From: Palsa-504 sp963844625
GTDB lineage: Bacteria > Actinomycetota > Actinomycetes > Streptosporangiales > Streptosporangiaceae
DNA: 64,000 nt
NCBI GenBank assembly: GCA_963844625.1
Contig: CAWJPF010000032.1
Span: 1 to 64,000, forward strand
Direction: 5' to 3'
Positions 33,460-41,984 of the stretch are shown piece after piece. Below the pieces are notes generated by a model that made no database searches, had not been told where the DNA came from, and saw nothing but the letters and a program-made list of their open reading frames with translations. The position numbers and the translations under genes were made by a program. Positions within the stretch are counted from its first letter, which is position 1. Each line of letters starts with the position of its first letter.

Positions 33460-33656
33460 TAACTTCCCCTTCACAGTGCAAGTGGTCTCCCACTTGAGGT
33501 CACGTACGGTCGGGCGCTTTCGTTCACCTGCCGCGTAGACCAGCGGAAATAGGCCGGATTACTGGCGCGGGCGGCGATCAGCCCGTGTCGGCGGGCGGCA
33601 GGCTCAGCTCGTCGCGGATCACCTGGACGGCCTCTTCCACTGGCTCGTTATCTTCG

Positions 33657-34076
33657 TCACCGCCCGCGCTGCCTGAGCGATAGCCAGGCGGTCAGGCCGA
33701 GCATGACAATGGCCGCTGCCTCAACCACGAGGACGGCGTAGGCCTCGGTGCTGATGAAGGTGAGGTGGAATCCGAAAATGCCGACGGTGCGGGCCAGCAC
33801 GAAGCCGATGATGGTGCCGGCCATCAGGGCGGCGGCGGCTGCTACGACCAGCAGGTGCCGGGTCGCCAGCAGGATCAGCGCGGTCAGCAGGGTCAGGACG
33901 ACCTGGATGAGGAACAGCACATCGAGTGTCTTGACATGCCGGTAGGCGATGTCCCACAGGTGCAGGTGTACCAGCCCTGAGGCAATGAGCAGCCCGGCGT
34001 CGGAAATGTACAGCAGCCACATCAGGCCGCCGCCGGTACGCTCGCTTTGCTTGCGGGCCCTCTGGGTGGCAGTCAC
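33657..34076 (-). CDS. Four-helix membrane protein
   Basis: ATG/GTG at 34076 overlaps the stop of the upstream hydroxylase gene by four bases. The 139 residues have four hydrophobic helices near 18-40, 50-68, 72-95 and 108-130, with HLHLWDIAYRHVK between the first two. I do not recognise a named family. Co-translation with the sterol-desaturase-type gene suggests a membrane partner. A short downstream frame (33578-33663) reads DEDNEPVEEAVQVIRDEL and may be a continuation after a frameshift; evidence is weak. Confidence 0.75.
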   Translation of the reverse strand: MTATQRARKQSERTGGGLMWLLYISDAGLLIASGLVHLHLWDIAYRHVKTLDVLFLIQVVLTLLTALILLATRHLLVVAAAAALMAGTIIGFVLARTVGIFGFHLTFISTEAYAVLVVEAAAIVMLGLTAWLSLRQRGR

Positions 34077-35299
34077 TGTGGCTCCGTTCTGGTCGAGGTG
34101 AAGGGTTCGGCTAGCTGCCGCAGCATCGTGCGACCAAGGCGCAGTCTCCGGCCCGACTGCTCAACCGGGATGGGCAGGCCCGCCAGTCCGGTAGGAATAA
34201 CCGCCGACTCCGCGCGGCGGGCCGGGAAAACCGCCCGGCGGGACAGCGTGTCCCAGATGGCGAACACGGTGCCGAGATTGATGTCCAGCCGCCCGGTCGC
34301 CGAGTGATGGATGCGGTGATAGGCCGGGCTGACGAGGATCCGGCAGGCCCGCCCGTAGGTCCACCGCACGTTGGCGTGCGGCAGCGCGCCCAGGCATGCG
34401 TAGACGGTCAGTACTACAGCGGGGGTCTGGGTGTTGGACCCGACGGCCAGGACGGGGATCGCGGAGAGCAGGAAGCTGACATGGACCAGCGGATGCGCGC
34501 GATAGGTGGTGAGAATGCTCAGCTCCTCCTGGGAATGATGCACCGCGTGCAGGCGCCACAGGGCGGTAATCCGGTGGTTGGCCAGGTGAGTCAGCCAGTC
34601 GACCGCATCGATGCCGAGCACCGCTAGCCCGATGAAACACCAGCCCGGCACCCCAGGCAGCCGCGGCAGGACCAGCCACGGCTCGAGCCGTGCCAGCAGC
34701 CCCGCGAAACCCGTGCCGACCAGAACGATCAGCGGGACTACGAGTAGGGCGTAAAACAACAGGTAACACACATCAAGCAGGTGCCCGCGGGCGAGCACCG
34801 GGCGGCGCTGCGCCGGGCGGATCTGCTCGCATATGCAAACCGCCAGCACAAAGCCGAGGACCGCGGGCCCGGCGAGTTCAAACCGGCCCGCGTGGACCGA
34901 CTGGGCGACACCGGACCGCCCTAGGGCGTCCCAGCCTCGCCAGCTGAGCCACGCCGCCGCGCCCGCGATCACCATCGTCGGCACATAGAGCCCCCGGCCC
35001 AGCCGCGCGGCCGTCCGGGCCGAAGCCAGCATCGCGCCAGTTGACCTGAGGATGGTACCCGCCATGCCGGTCAGACCTGAATCTGTGGTCACCGGCCTGG
35101 TCACCGGCCTGGTCACCGGCGGCCCGTGGGCCGACGGCGCGTTCCCGCTCGTGGCGGAGACAGGACCAGACGCGGCGACGGCGGCCTGGCCCTTACCGCG
35201 GCGGCGGCGGCCGGCCCGCCCGCCCGAGCTTCCGCGCGTGCCGCGGCCAGCTCCGCTGCGGCGCCCCGCATCTTTCCGATCCGCGATCTCCTCCCCCAC
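34073..35299 (-). CDS. Sterol desaturase / fatty acid hydroxylase family protein
   Basis: The longest form has 408 residues, but the first 78 are basic low-complexity with a VTRPVTRPVT repeat, and ATG 35065 (MAGTILRSTGAML) is a likely true start. The histidine clusters of the family are clear: HLANH near 242, HAVHH near 256 and HRIHH near 342, with four or five membrane segments before and between them. It should use a diiron centre and O2 to hydroxylate a lipid or hopanoid/carotenoid-type chain. It is the first gene of a two-gene operon. The substrate is open. Confidence 0.85.
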   Translation of the reverse strand: MGEEIADRKDAGRRSGAGRGTRGSSGGRAGRRRRGKGQAAVAASGPVSATSGNAPSAHGPPVTRPVTRPVTTDSGLTGMAGTILRSTGAMLASARTAARLGRGLYVPTMVIAGAAAWLSWRGWDALGRSGVAQSVHAGRFELAGPAVLGFVLAVCICEQIRPAQRRPVLARGHLLDVCYLLFYALLVVPLIVLVGTGFAGLLARLEPWLVLPRLPGVPGWCFIGLAVLGIDAVDWLTHLANHRITALWRLHAVHHSQEELSILTTYRAHPLVHVSFLLSAIPVLAVGSNTQTPAVVLTVYACLGALPHANVRWTYGRACRILVSPAYHRIHHSATGRLDINLGTVFAIWDTLSRRAVFPARRAESAVIPTGLAGLPIPVEQSGRRLRLGRTMLRQLAEPFTSTRTEPQ

Positions 35300-35629
35300 G
35301 CGCGTTCTCTACTAGGGTTCACGTGCCATGAGGCCTCTTGCGTTCACGGGAACTTGAGATTCTCCGCTGCTGTCGCTGTAAGCCGGGAGGACAGAGCCCG
35401 CGAGGATTCAACCGGCTGGCACGTCGGCGTTACGGCGTTCGCTACGCCGACGGGACGGGACGGGACGGGACGGTTGGCGACAAGAGAGCCGGCGTCATCG
35501 TCGTGAGAATGACGCAGTGGCTTGAAAAGCCCTGGGCTACGGCCAGCCCTGACATGGCTGGTGAACGTCCCGGCCAGAGAGGGGTGGGAAGAACGGCTGG
35601 TGTGTGCTGACGCTGAAACGAGTCAGTGG
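35300..35629. other. 330-base non-coding region
   Basis: Contains a CGTCGGCGT/ACGCCGACG inverted repeat (about 35424-35454), followed at once by four copies of the pentamer GACGG (about 35449-35472). Both flanking genes are on the minus strand, so it holds the promoter of the hydroxylase gene at its left. No gene-like frame was found. Confidence 0.5.
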
Positions 35630-36379
35630 TCACGCAACGTGGCCGCCACCGATGAGGGTGCCGACGACGAACGTCACTGCGACGGCAACTCCGCCCAGGG
35701 CGAGCTGACGCAGCCCCGAGCGCAGCAGCGGGCGACCGGTCAGCTTGCCCACCACCATGCCGCCGACCAGCAGCGCCACGGCGGCGACACCCAGCGCGGC
35801 GCCCAGGACGGTTAGGCCCGCCAGGTACGGCAGGAGCGGGATGAGCGCTCCCACGGAGAAGGCCACCAGCGACGAGAGGCCGGCGAACACCGGCGAGGGC
35901 AGCTCGAACGGATCGACGCCAAGCTCCTCGCGGGTATGTACGCGCAGCGCGGTGTCTGGGTCCTGCGATACCGCGGCGGCCATCGTCGCCGCGGTCTGCG
36001 GATCAGCGCCGTAGCCGATGAAAGTGTCGGCGAGTTCGGCCTGCTCGGCGGCTGGGAACCGGGCGTGCATCGTGCGTTCGGTGGCGACTTCGGCGTGGAC
36101 CAGCTCGTTCTGGTTGGTGACCGACACGTACTCTCCGGTCCCCATGGAGAACGCGCCGGCCACCAGCGCGGCCACGCCGGTCAAGATGACGGCGTGCGCG
36201 GACGCCCCGCCGCCGCCTAGTCCGGCGATCAGTGAGGAATTGGTTACCAGCCCGTCCACCGCGCCGAACACGGTCGGCCGCAACCATCCCCCGGATACGT
36301 CGCGATGCCGATGCGACCACCCCGCGGCCAGCGCCGCCTGGCGCACCGCGTGGCCATGCTCGTCGATCTCCTCGCCCAT
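35630..36379 (-). CDS. VIT1/CCC1-family iron/manganese transporter
   Basis: ATG 36379 gives 249 residues. The family pattern is strong: LRPTVFGAVDGLVTNSSLIAGL near residue 32, AGAFSMGTGEYVSVTNQNEL near 75, the acidic linker with AELADTFIGYG, then three C-terminal helices (GLSSLVAFSVGALIPLLPYL and VGTLIGGGH). These proteins move Fe2+ or Mn2+ across the membrane. The charged cytoplasmic linker binds metal in the plant relatives. No metal regulator is adjacent. Confidence 0.9.
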   Translation of the reverse strand: MGEEIDEHGHAVRQAALAAGWSHRHRDVSGGWLRPTVFGAVDGLVTNSSLIAGLGGGGASAHAVILTGVAALVAGAFSMGTGEYVSVTNQNELVHAEVATERTMHARFPAAEQAELADTFIGYGADPQTAATMAAAVSQDPDTALRVHTREELGVDPFELPSPVFAGLSSLVAFSVGALIPLLPYLAGLTVLGAALGVAAVALLVGGMVVGKLTGRPLLRSGLRQLALGGVAVAVTFVVGTLIGGGHVA

Positions 36380-36555
36380 CCCGTGGATTATCCCCTACCG
36401 CGGCCCGGTCAGACGCGTGAGCTGGGTCACCGACGCACCCTGTTAGGCAAGCTGGCGCGGGAGCGGAGAATCACCGGCAGGCAACAGGCCTTCGCCGTCC
36501 TGAAGGAAGTCCTGCTCAGTAGTGGCGACCTCCAGCAGCGGGAGCCGACGTCACG

Positions 36556-37419
36556 CTACGGTGCAGGCCACAGGGCCAGCAGCTCGGCCGCTCGCGGGCG
36601 CAGGTCAGGGAACCGCTCGGCGTAAAGGCCGTACCAGATGGTCAGGTTGAGCCGGCGGAGCTGCTCGCAGATCGCGAGTTGGCCTTCGTCGACGGGCTCG
36701 CCGTAGGCGGCCAGGATCCGCGGGGCGCCCAGGCGCGCGGTCGACGCGGCCAGATCCCAGGTCACCGGCCCGCGGCAGGTGTCCTCAAAGTCGTGCCAGA
36801 CCCAGCCGGTGTCCGCGGCCATCAGGTTGCTGAGGCCCGCGTCACCATGCAGCATCTGTCCGGTCCACGATGTGCGGTCGAGTTCGGCGGTCAACCGGGT
36901 GTACGCCGCGCCCAGGCCGGCGGCGTGGCCGGGGGTAAGCCGACTCTGCGGCCGCGCCAGGAAGGCCGGGATGTCGCTCAGCGGGGCGAGCACGGGCACC
37001 TCGCCTGCGCCGGGATAGGACCGCAGGGCCGCGTGCAGGTCCCGCAGCATTGACCCGACAATCGCCTCGCTGGGCTGCGCGTCCCCGGCTGACCTTAGGT
37101 AACGCCAGAACGACATCACGTGGCCATCGCCGTGGTAGGTGGTCGCCGGGATCTCCGAGCTCGGCTCGAGCACCGGGGCGCCCGCCTCGGCCAGGAACGA
37201 CGCGACGTCAAGCTCGCGCTGAAGCCAGACCGCGGTATCCGGGCGGACTTCGGTCGTTGACGCCGCCACCTTGGCCACGACTGGCGACGGCGACAGGTGG
37301 ACGATGACGTTCGCGCCGTCAGCCAGGACGACGGGTTCCGTGCTGGTGACACCCAGGCCGGCCGCGACCTCGACAGCGGCGCGAACTGCGGCCGCGGAAA
37401 CGGTGAAGGCCACGCTCAA
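36556..37419 (-). CDS. Aminoglycoside phosphotransferase-family kinase-like protein
   Basis: A TTG at 37419 or GTG 37413 starts a protein of about 287 residues. The catalytic loop LHGDAGLSNLM near residue 190 and the metal loop VWHDFEDTCRGPVTWDLA near 205 are the APH signature. The N-lobe strand VVLADGANVIVHL and the ATP-site Lys (VVAKVAAS) are also present. The substrate is unknown; such proteins phosphorylate antibiotics, sugars or choline-like alcohols. It is a single gene with no visible partner, and antibiotic resistance is not implied. Confidence 0.85.
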   Translation of the reverse strand: MSVAFTVSAAAVRAAVEVAAGLGVTSTEPVVLADGANVIVHLSPSPVVAKVAASTTEVRPDTAVWLQRELDVASFLAEAGAPVLEPSSEIPATTYHGDGHVMSFWRYLRSAGDAQPSEAIVGSMLRDLHAALRSYPGAGEVPVLAPLSDIPAFLARPQSRLTPGHAAGLGAAYTRLTAELDRTSWTGQMLHGDAGLSNLMAADTGWVWHDFEDTCRGPVTWDLAASTARLGAPRILAAYGEPVDEGQLAICEQLRRLNLTIWYGLYAERFPDLRPRAAELLALWPAP

Positions 37420-37519
37420 GTATGCCGCCGGGGATGCCGTAGCAGACGGCGGGCGGTACTGACCTTGGCGTCGGGCGAAATTCTTCTATCTTGAGGCGGC
37501 GTGTCGTTGCGGCCCGGAG

Positions 37520-37542
37520 ATATTATACGATAATATGTTCTA
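37520..37542. promoter_or_regulatory. AT-rich palindrome before the first DUF222 gene
   Basis: ATATTAT/ATAATAT (37520-37526 and 37530-37536) is a perfect inverted repeat that runs into ATGTTCTA. Similar ATGTTYTA sites precede the second DUF222 gene (58806-58824) and follow its HNH frame (61170-61185). They resemble one half of the mycobacterial SOS box TCGAACATATGTTCGA; LexA control is only a suggestion. Confidence 0.4.
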
Positions 37543-37597
37543 AGAGCTTTGGCGAATTCCGTCGTCATTGAGAACTGGCGCTAGAGAGGGGGCGTCC

Positions 37598-38974
37598 ATG
37601 GACCGCGAACCGCTGCCTGGCCGCCCCACCCCCGGCCCCGACCCCGGCAGTTCGGGTTGGCCGTTGTGCGGGGTGACGCCGGACTGGGTTGATGAGGCGG
37701 AGTGGGCGCGGATGTGCGCGGCGCGCGGGGAGGAGGCCGAGCCGCCGGGTCTGGATGAGGAGTTCTACGCCGATCCTGATCACGGGCCGCCGGGAGAGTG
37801 GGCGGAGCTGCCGGCGGAGGCGGCCGCCGCCCGGGCCGGGGCGGCGGCGGAGGAGGCGGTGTTGCGGGCGCGGCTGATCGCGGCGGGGCTGGACGGGGAC
37901 GCGCACCGCCGTGGTGACCCGCCGCGGCCCGGGATCCCGGCCGGACCGGCCGCGGGGTTCGGGCAGGGCTGCCCGCTGGATGGCGTGGCCCCGGGCACGG
38001 TCTTGTCCGGGCTGGCTGATGAGGCGTCGGGGGAGGACCGGGCGTTCGCCGGCGTGACGGGTGATCAGCTGCTGGGGCTGATCGGGGCGCGGCAGCGGCT
38101 GGCGGGCCGGCAGCAGTGGGAGCTGCTGATGGCGGTCGCGGAGTTCATCCGCCGCCGCCCGGATCCGGGCTGCGGGCCGGCGGACCTGCCGGGGGCGATG
38201 CCGCTGGTGTGGAATGAGCATGCGGCCGGGGAGCTGGCGGTGCAGCTGCACCTGACGGCGGGCGCGGCGGCCGGGCTGCTGGGCCTGGCCCATGACCTGA
38301 CCGTCAAGCTGCCCCTGACCGGCGCGGCGCTGCGGGACGGGGTCATCGACCTGGACAAGGCGCGGATCATCGCGCTGCACTGCTTCGCGCTGTCCCCGGC
38401 GGAGGCGAGTGCGGCGGAGAAGATGGTGCTGGGGCTGGACACGGCGGGGGAGATGACGTGGGGGATGATCCGGGACCGGATCGCCCGCGCGGTCATCGAG
38501 GTCAACCCGGCCGCGGCGCGCCAGCGCCGGGAGGAGGCGGCGAAGGACACCCGGGTGGAGATGCACCCGGAGCTGTCGGGGAACTGCCAGCTCGCCGGGC
38601 GGGAACTGCCGCCCGCCGCGGCGCTGGCCGCGACTGAGAACCTGACCGCCCGCGCGGTGGAGCTGCGCGCGGCCGGGGTCCCCGGCGGGATGGATGCGCT
38701 GCGGGCGCTGGCCTACCTCGAAGCCCTCGGCGTCCTGGACCCCCTGGACCACGTCCCCGGCGTCCCCGGCGGCGGCGTCCCCGGCGACGGCACCCGCGGC
38801 GACGGCACCGGCACTGATGGCACCGGCGGCGGCGACGGGAACGGGACGGGACCGGCGGGCCCGGCGGATCCGGGCCCGGCGGGCGCGGCCCCGGGGATCC
38901 GCGGCCGGGGCCCGGCACCCCTGGCGGCGGCGGGGCGGCCGGCGCGATCCCGGCGGGGTTCGCGGCGCGGGTGA
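37598..38974 (+). CDS. DUF222 part of a split DUF222/HNH (13E12-type) locus, copy 1
   Basis: ATG 37598 gives 458 residues. After a Pro/Gly/Ala-rich start, the DUF222 core runs from about residue 130 to 370: FAGVTGDQLLGLIGARQRLA, QWELLMAVAEFIRRRPDPGC, LGLAHDLTVKLPLTGAALRDG, DLDKARIIALHCFALSP and RQRREEAAKDTRVEMHPELS. It ends in a Gly/Asp-rich linker and a basic stretch at 38974, before the HNH nuclease part. The next frame, in -1 phase, overlaps by GTGA (38971-38974) and carries the nuclease domain. In single-chain relatives both parts are one protein. Translational coupling, frameshifting or mutation could explain the split. Confidence 0.85.
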   Translation: MDREPLPGRPTPGPDPGSSGWPLCGVTPDWVDEAEWARMCAARGEEAEPPGLDEEFYADPDHGPPGEWAELPAEAAAARAGAAAEEAVLRARLIAAGLDGDAHRRGDPPRPGIPAGPAAGFGQGCPLDGVAPGTVLSGLADEASGEDRAFAGVTGDQLLGLIGARQRLAGRQQWELLMAVAEFIRRRPDPGCGPADLPGAMPLVWNEHAAGELAVQLHLTAGAAAGLLGLAHDLTVKLPLTGAALRDGVIDLDKARIIALHCFALSPAEASAAEKMVLGLDTAGEMTWGMIRDRIARAVIEVNPAAARQRREEAAKDTRVEMHPELSGNCQLAGRELPPAAALAATENLTARAVELRAAGVPGGMDALRALAYLEALGVLDPLDHVPGVPGGGVPGDGTRGDGTGTDGTGGGDGNGTGPAGPADPGPAGAAPGIRGRGPAPLAAAGRPARSRRGSRRG

Positions 38975-39681
38975 ACCTGACCGTCCCGCTGGCCACCCTG
39001 CTGGGCCTCGCCGGCCGCCCCGGAATGATGTCCCGGGTCGGGCCGGTCGATCCCGCGCTGGCCCGGGACCTCGCCGCCGCCGCGGCCCGCAGCCCCCGCT
39101 CCACCTGGTGCGTGACCGTCACCGGCCCCGACCACCGGCCCGTCGCCCACGCCTGCGGCCGCCCCCCGCCCCGCCACCGCGATAAGCGTGATACCAATGC
39201 CCGGGCGGCCCGCGACGGGCCCGTCTACACCCCCGGCGATGACCACGACCCGCCCGGAACCGGCACCATCCGGCTCGACATCGCCGCCCTCACCGGGACC
39301 CCCGGCCCCGGCCCCGCCGGCGGAGGCGGGGACCTGGTGTTCGCGCTGGAGAACCTGGCCGGGCCGTGTGATCACGAGCACGAAGCGAAAGGACACGACC
39401 CCGGCGTCCGGCTCCGGCACCTGACCGGGATCCTGAACGCCTGCTGCACGTTCCCGCCCTGCCGCCGTCCCCAGGACCAGTGCGACTATGAGCACAGCAC
39501 CCCGTTCGGGCAGGGCGGCCGGACCTGCCTGTGCGACGCCGGGCCCGTCTGCCGGCATAACCACCGCAACAAGCAGGCCCCCGGCTGGCACCTGCAGCAC
39601 GCCGGAACCCGCGGCTGGTTCCGCTGGACCACCCCCTCCGGGCGGACCTACCTCAGCCGCCCCACCCAGTACCCCGACTGA
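38971..39681 (+). CDS. HNH endonuclease part of a split DUF222/HNH locus, copy 1
   Basis: GTG 38971 overlaps the upstream stop; the frame is open back to 38818, reading family-like PAGFAARVNLTVPLATLLGL. The 236 residues contain the linker domain (VGPVDPALARDLAAAAARSP, STWCVTVTGPD) and the zinc/HNH motif near 170-215: FPPCRRPQDQCDYEHSTPFG, RTCLCDAGPVCRHNHRNKQ. The catalytic His pairs are conserved. The DUF222/HNH family (REP13E12 in mycobacteria) is repeated in actinomycetes and includes phage insertion targets. The activity of a free HNH part is untested. Confidence 0.85.
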   Translation: MNLTVPLATLLGLAGRPGMMSRVGPVDPALARDLAAAAARSPRSTWCVTVTGPDHRPVAHACGRPPPRHRDKRDTNARAARDGPVYTPGDDHDPPGTGTIRLDIAALTGTPGPGPAGGGGDLVFALENLAGPCDHEHEAKGHDPGVRLRHLTGILNACCTFPPCRRPQDQCDYEHSTPFGQGGRTCLCDAGPVCRHNHRNKQAPGWHLQHAGTRGWFRWTTPSGRTYLSRPTQYPD

Positions 39682-39859
39682 GGCCGCGGCCGCGACGAAA
39701 GCCGGTACAGCGTTAGTCCCTGCTCCGCACCCAGACGTGGGCGGGTTCCAGCGCCGACTGCGCGGCGCGACCAGATCCTGGGACCGTTCCGGGAACGTTA
39801 CCGCGTACGGGCCGGCACCTGGCGACGGCCGCGATCGCGCCCCGGCCTATCCTCATCTC

Positions 39860-40318
39860 GTGAAAGGCTCCGTGACCGTCCATTTCGCCGCCCCGCCCGC
39901 CGAGGTCTGGGATCTGGTCAGCGACATCACGCGCATCGGGGAATTCAGCCCCGAGACCTTCGAGGCGCGCTGGCTGGGCGACGTGAGCGGGCCGCAGGCC
40001 GGGGCGCGCTTCCGCGGTCATGTCCGGCGGAACGGCCGGGGCCCCGTCTACTGGACCACGTGCACGGTAACCGCGAGCGAGCCCGGCCGCGAGTTCGCCT
40101 TCGCGGTCAACGGGCCGGGTGAGGTGGTCGTCAACACCTGGCGGTACCAGCTCACCCCGAGCGGGGACGGCACCGACGTGACCGAATCCTTCGAGCTGCC
40201 CGGCTCGCCGCTGAGCCGGCTGTACTGGCGGCTGGCCGGGCGGGCACGGATGCGCACCAACCTCAACGGTATGCGCGTCACGCTGGAGAAGATGAAGGCG
40301 ATCGCCGAGCGCGGTTAG
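39860..40318 (+). CDS. SRPBCC-family (polyketide cyclase-like) protein
   Basis: GTG 39860 is the best-placed start and gives 152 residues; the frame is open further upstream without family signal. The pattern VTVHFAAPPAEVWDLVSDITR, ARWLGDVSGPQAGARFRG, then WTTCTVTASEPGREFAFAV and VNTWRYQLTPSGDGTDVTES is the helix-grip fold of SRPBCC proteins, which hold hydrophobic ligands. A specific activity cannot be assigned. It stands alone between the HNH gene and the RskA gene. Confidence 0.85.
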   Translation: MKGSVTVHFAAPPAEVWDLVSDITRIGEFSPETFEARWLGDVSGPQAGARFRGHVRRNGRGPVYWTTCTVTASEPGREFAFAVNGPGEVVVNTWRYQLTPSGDGTDVTESFELPGSPLSRLYWRLAGRARMRTNLNGMRVTLEKMKAIAERG

Positions 40319-40367
40319 CCAGAGATTGGTGCGCACGACCGGACCGACGGCCAAGCGGGGCCAGCCA

Positions 40368-40429
40368 CCGAGGCTCACCGGGCCGGGGCCGAGGCTCACC
40401 GGGCCGGGGCCGAGGCTCACCGGGCCGGG
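40368..40429. repeat. Three 21-base tandem repeats
   Basis: The unit CCGAGGCTCACCGGGCCGGGG is repeated three times (40368-40388, 40389-40409, 40410-40429), in the gap between the SRPBCC gene and the end of the anti-sigma gene. Confidence 0.85.
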
Positions 40430-40437
40430 CTGAGCGG

Positions 40438-41244
40438 CTACGCGGTCAGCGGCACGGCGACCACAGGAGTAGTGGTGGGCCGCGAGGTCCCGCCCGCGGG
40501 CTCGACGGTGATCCCGATCCGGTCACCCGGCCGCACGCCGGAGGCCAGCACCTGATTCGTCTGACCCGGCTGCGTGAGCAGGCCTTCCGAGCGCGCGCCC
40601 ACCGGGCTCATCACCCACAGCTGGTAGACCCGCCCGGCGGGCAGGGACGTCATCCCGGTCGTGGTGATGACGGCCGCCCGCTGCTGGCCCGAGAACACCA
40701 CGGTCACGGCGCCGCCCGCGCTCGTTCGCATCGTTTCCAGGCGGGCGTCCGGGGCCTGGACCACCCGGGTGATCGCGGCGTTGCTGGCCTGGGCCGACTG
40801 AAGCTGGTGCTGGGTGTCGAGCTGGGTGATGCCTAGGCCCACCGCGACGGCCACGCTGGCCGCAGCGACGGCGACGGCGACGGCCAGCCGAGGCGTGCGC
40901 AGCCAGTGGCGATCGCGGTCCAGCCGCCTGGCGCCCAGCTCGTCGGCGAACTGCCGCGACACCCGTGTCCAGCGGTGATCACGGCGGACCCGGCCGCCGT
41001 GGACGGGCGGCAGCTGCCTGGTCTGGTAGGTGGTGGCCAGTACCCGCGACTGCATGCCCTCCGGCGGCCGGACCGTCTTGGCCATGGCCATCCTGGCCGC
41101 GGTCTCGCGGAGCCCGCGGACCTCCGCCTCGCAGGAGGGGCAGCGATGCAGATGACGCTCGAATTCGTCCCGCTCCGGCCCGGTCAGGGCGTCGAGGGCA
41201 TAGCTGCCGGTGAGCACATGCAGGTCGTCGCGCATCGTCTTCAC
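40438..41244 (-). CDS. rskA: RskA-like anti-sigma factor
   Basis: GTG 41244 overlaps the sigma gene stop by four bases. The 268 residues open with the zinc-associated anti-sigma domain: HLHRCPSC gives H31-x3-C35-x2-C38. A single transmembrane helix (about 118-137) and an extracytoplasmic RskA domain follow (QQRAAVITTTGMTSLPAGRVYQLWVMSP, VRPGDRIGITVEPAGGT). Such proteins hold their ECF partner until regulated proteolysis. The gene order sigma then anti-sigma is as in mycobacterial sigK-rskA. The partner set in the divergent genes supports the assignment. Confidence 0.9.
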   Translation of the reverse strand: MKTMRDDLHVLTGSYALDALTGPERDEFERHLHRCPSCEAEVRGLRETAARMAMAKTVRPPEGMQSRVLATTYQTRQLPPVHGGRVRRDHRWTRVSRQFADELGARRLDRDRHWLRTPRLAVAVAVAAASVAVAVGLGITQLDTQHQLQSAQASNAAITRVVQAPDARLETMRTSAGGAVTVVFSGQQRAAVITTTGMTSLPAGRVYQLWVMSPVGARSEGLLTQPGQTNQVLASGVRPGDRIGITVEPAGGTSRPTTTPVVAVPLTA

Positions 41245-41849
41245 CAGTTCACCCCCATGCAGTCGCGCATCCTGATCAGCCCGTCGCGGATCCTGGTCTT
41301 CACCGTGCCCAGGGCCACACCGAGTAGCTGCGAGACCTCTGGATAAGAGTAACCGCCGTAGTAAGCCAGCTTGATCGACTCGCGCTGCAGGTCAGTGAGG
41401 CCGTCCAGGCAGCGGTTCACCCGCTGCCGGTCCAGCGACGCCTCCACGATCTCGGCTACGTTATCGCCTTCCGTGGCATCCTCGAAGACCGCCTTCTGCT
41501 CCCGGCGCGAGGAGGCGTTCTCGGACCGGACACGGTCGACCGCACGGCGGTGGGCGATGGTCAGGGCCCAGGCGGCCGCGCTGCCCCTGGCCGGGTCGAA
41601 CCGGGACGCAGTCCGCCAGATCTCGAGCAGGACCTCCTGGGCGACTTCCTCGGACTGGGCGGGATCTCGCAGCACCTGGCGGACCATGCCGTACACCGGC
41701 CCGGCCAGCTCGCCGTAGACCACCTCGAACGCCTCGTGGTCACCGCGCGCCACAAGGGCAAGCAGCAAAGCCAGATTCCGGCCCTCCTCCTCTGCGGGGA
41801 CGGGATCTGGCCGTCTCTGCCGTGTCTCTGGCCTGTTCATGCCGTGCAT
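41241..41849 (-). CDS. sigK: SigK-type ECF sigma factor
   Basis: ATG 41849 or the internal ATG 41840 starts a protein of about 200 residues. Region 2 reads LLALVARGDHEAFEVVYGEL, VLRDPAQSEEVAQEVLLEIW and AWALTIAHRRAVDRVRSENAS. Region 4 reads LDGLTDLQRESIKLAYYGGYSYPEVSQLLGVALGTVKTRIRDGL. This matches the SigK branch. A long open frame continues upstream on the same strand to 43538, but it is antisense to the oxidoreductase and not coding. SigK of mycobacteria drives its own operon and mpt83/mpt70-like genes; the fasciclin gene here lies 1.9 kb away. Confidence 0.9.
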   Translation of the reverse strand: MHGMNRPETRQRRPDPVPAEEEGRNLALLLALVARGDHEAFEVVYGELAGPVYGMVRQVLRDPAQSEEVAQEVLLEIWRTASRFDPARGSAAAWALTIAHRRAVDRVRSENASSRREQKAVFEDATEGDNVAEIVEASLDRQRVNRCLDGLTDLQRESIKLAYYGGYSYPEVSQLLGVALGTVKTRIRDGLIRMRDCMGVNW

Positions 41850-41984
41850 TCGAGACCGAACCGCTTCCGGATTGGCCAATATCGCAACTGACCAGCACCG
41901 ATGTGTGCCGAAATGTCCTGGCGGGGGCGCCCGGTTTATTTCCGGGCCAATCTGCGGCCCGGTCAGGTCCGAATGGCGCCCGTG

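Noticed and set aside
33578..33663. Short minus-strand frame reading DEDNEPVEEAVQVIRDEL
   Set aside because: It looks coding but has no start of its own and would need a frameshift from the 33657-34076 gene; too short to call.
36380..36555. Plus-strand frame reading RRTLLGKLARERRITGRQQA between the VIT1 and kinase genes
   Set aside because: It continues from antisense of the VIT1 gene into antisense of the kinase gene, so it is most likely chance.
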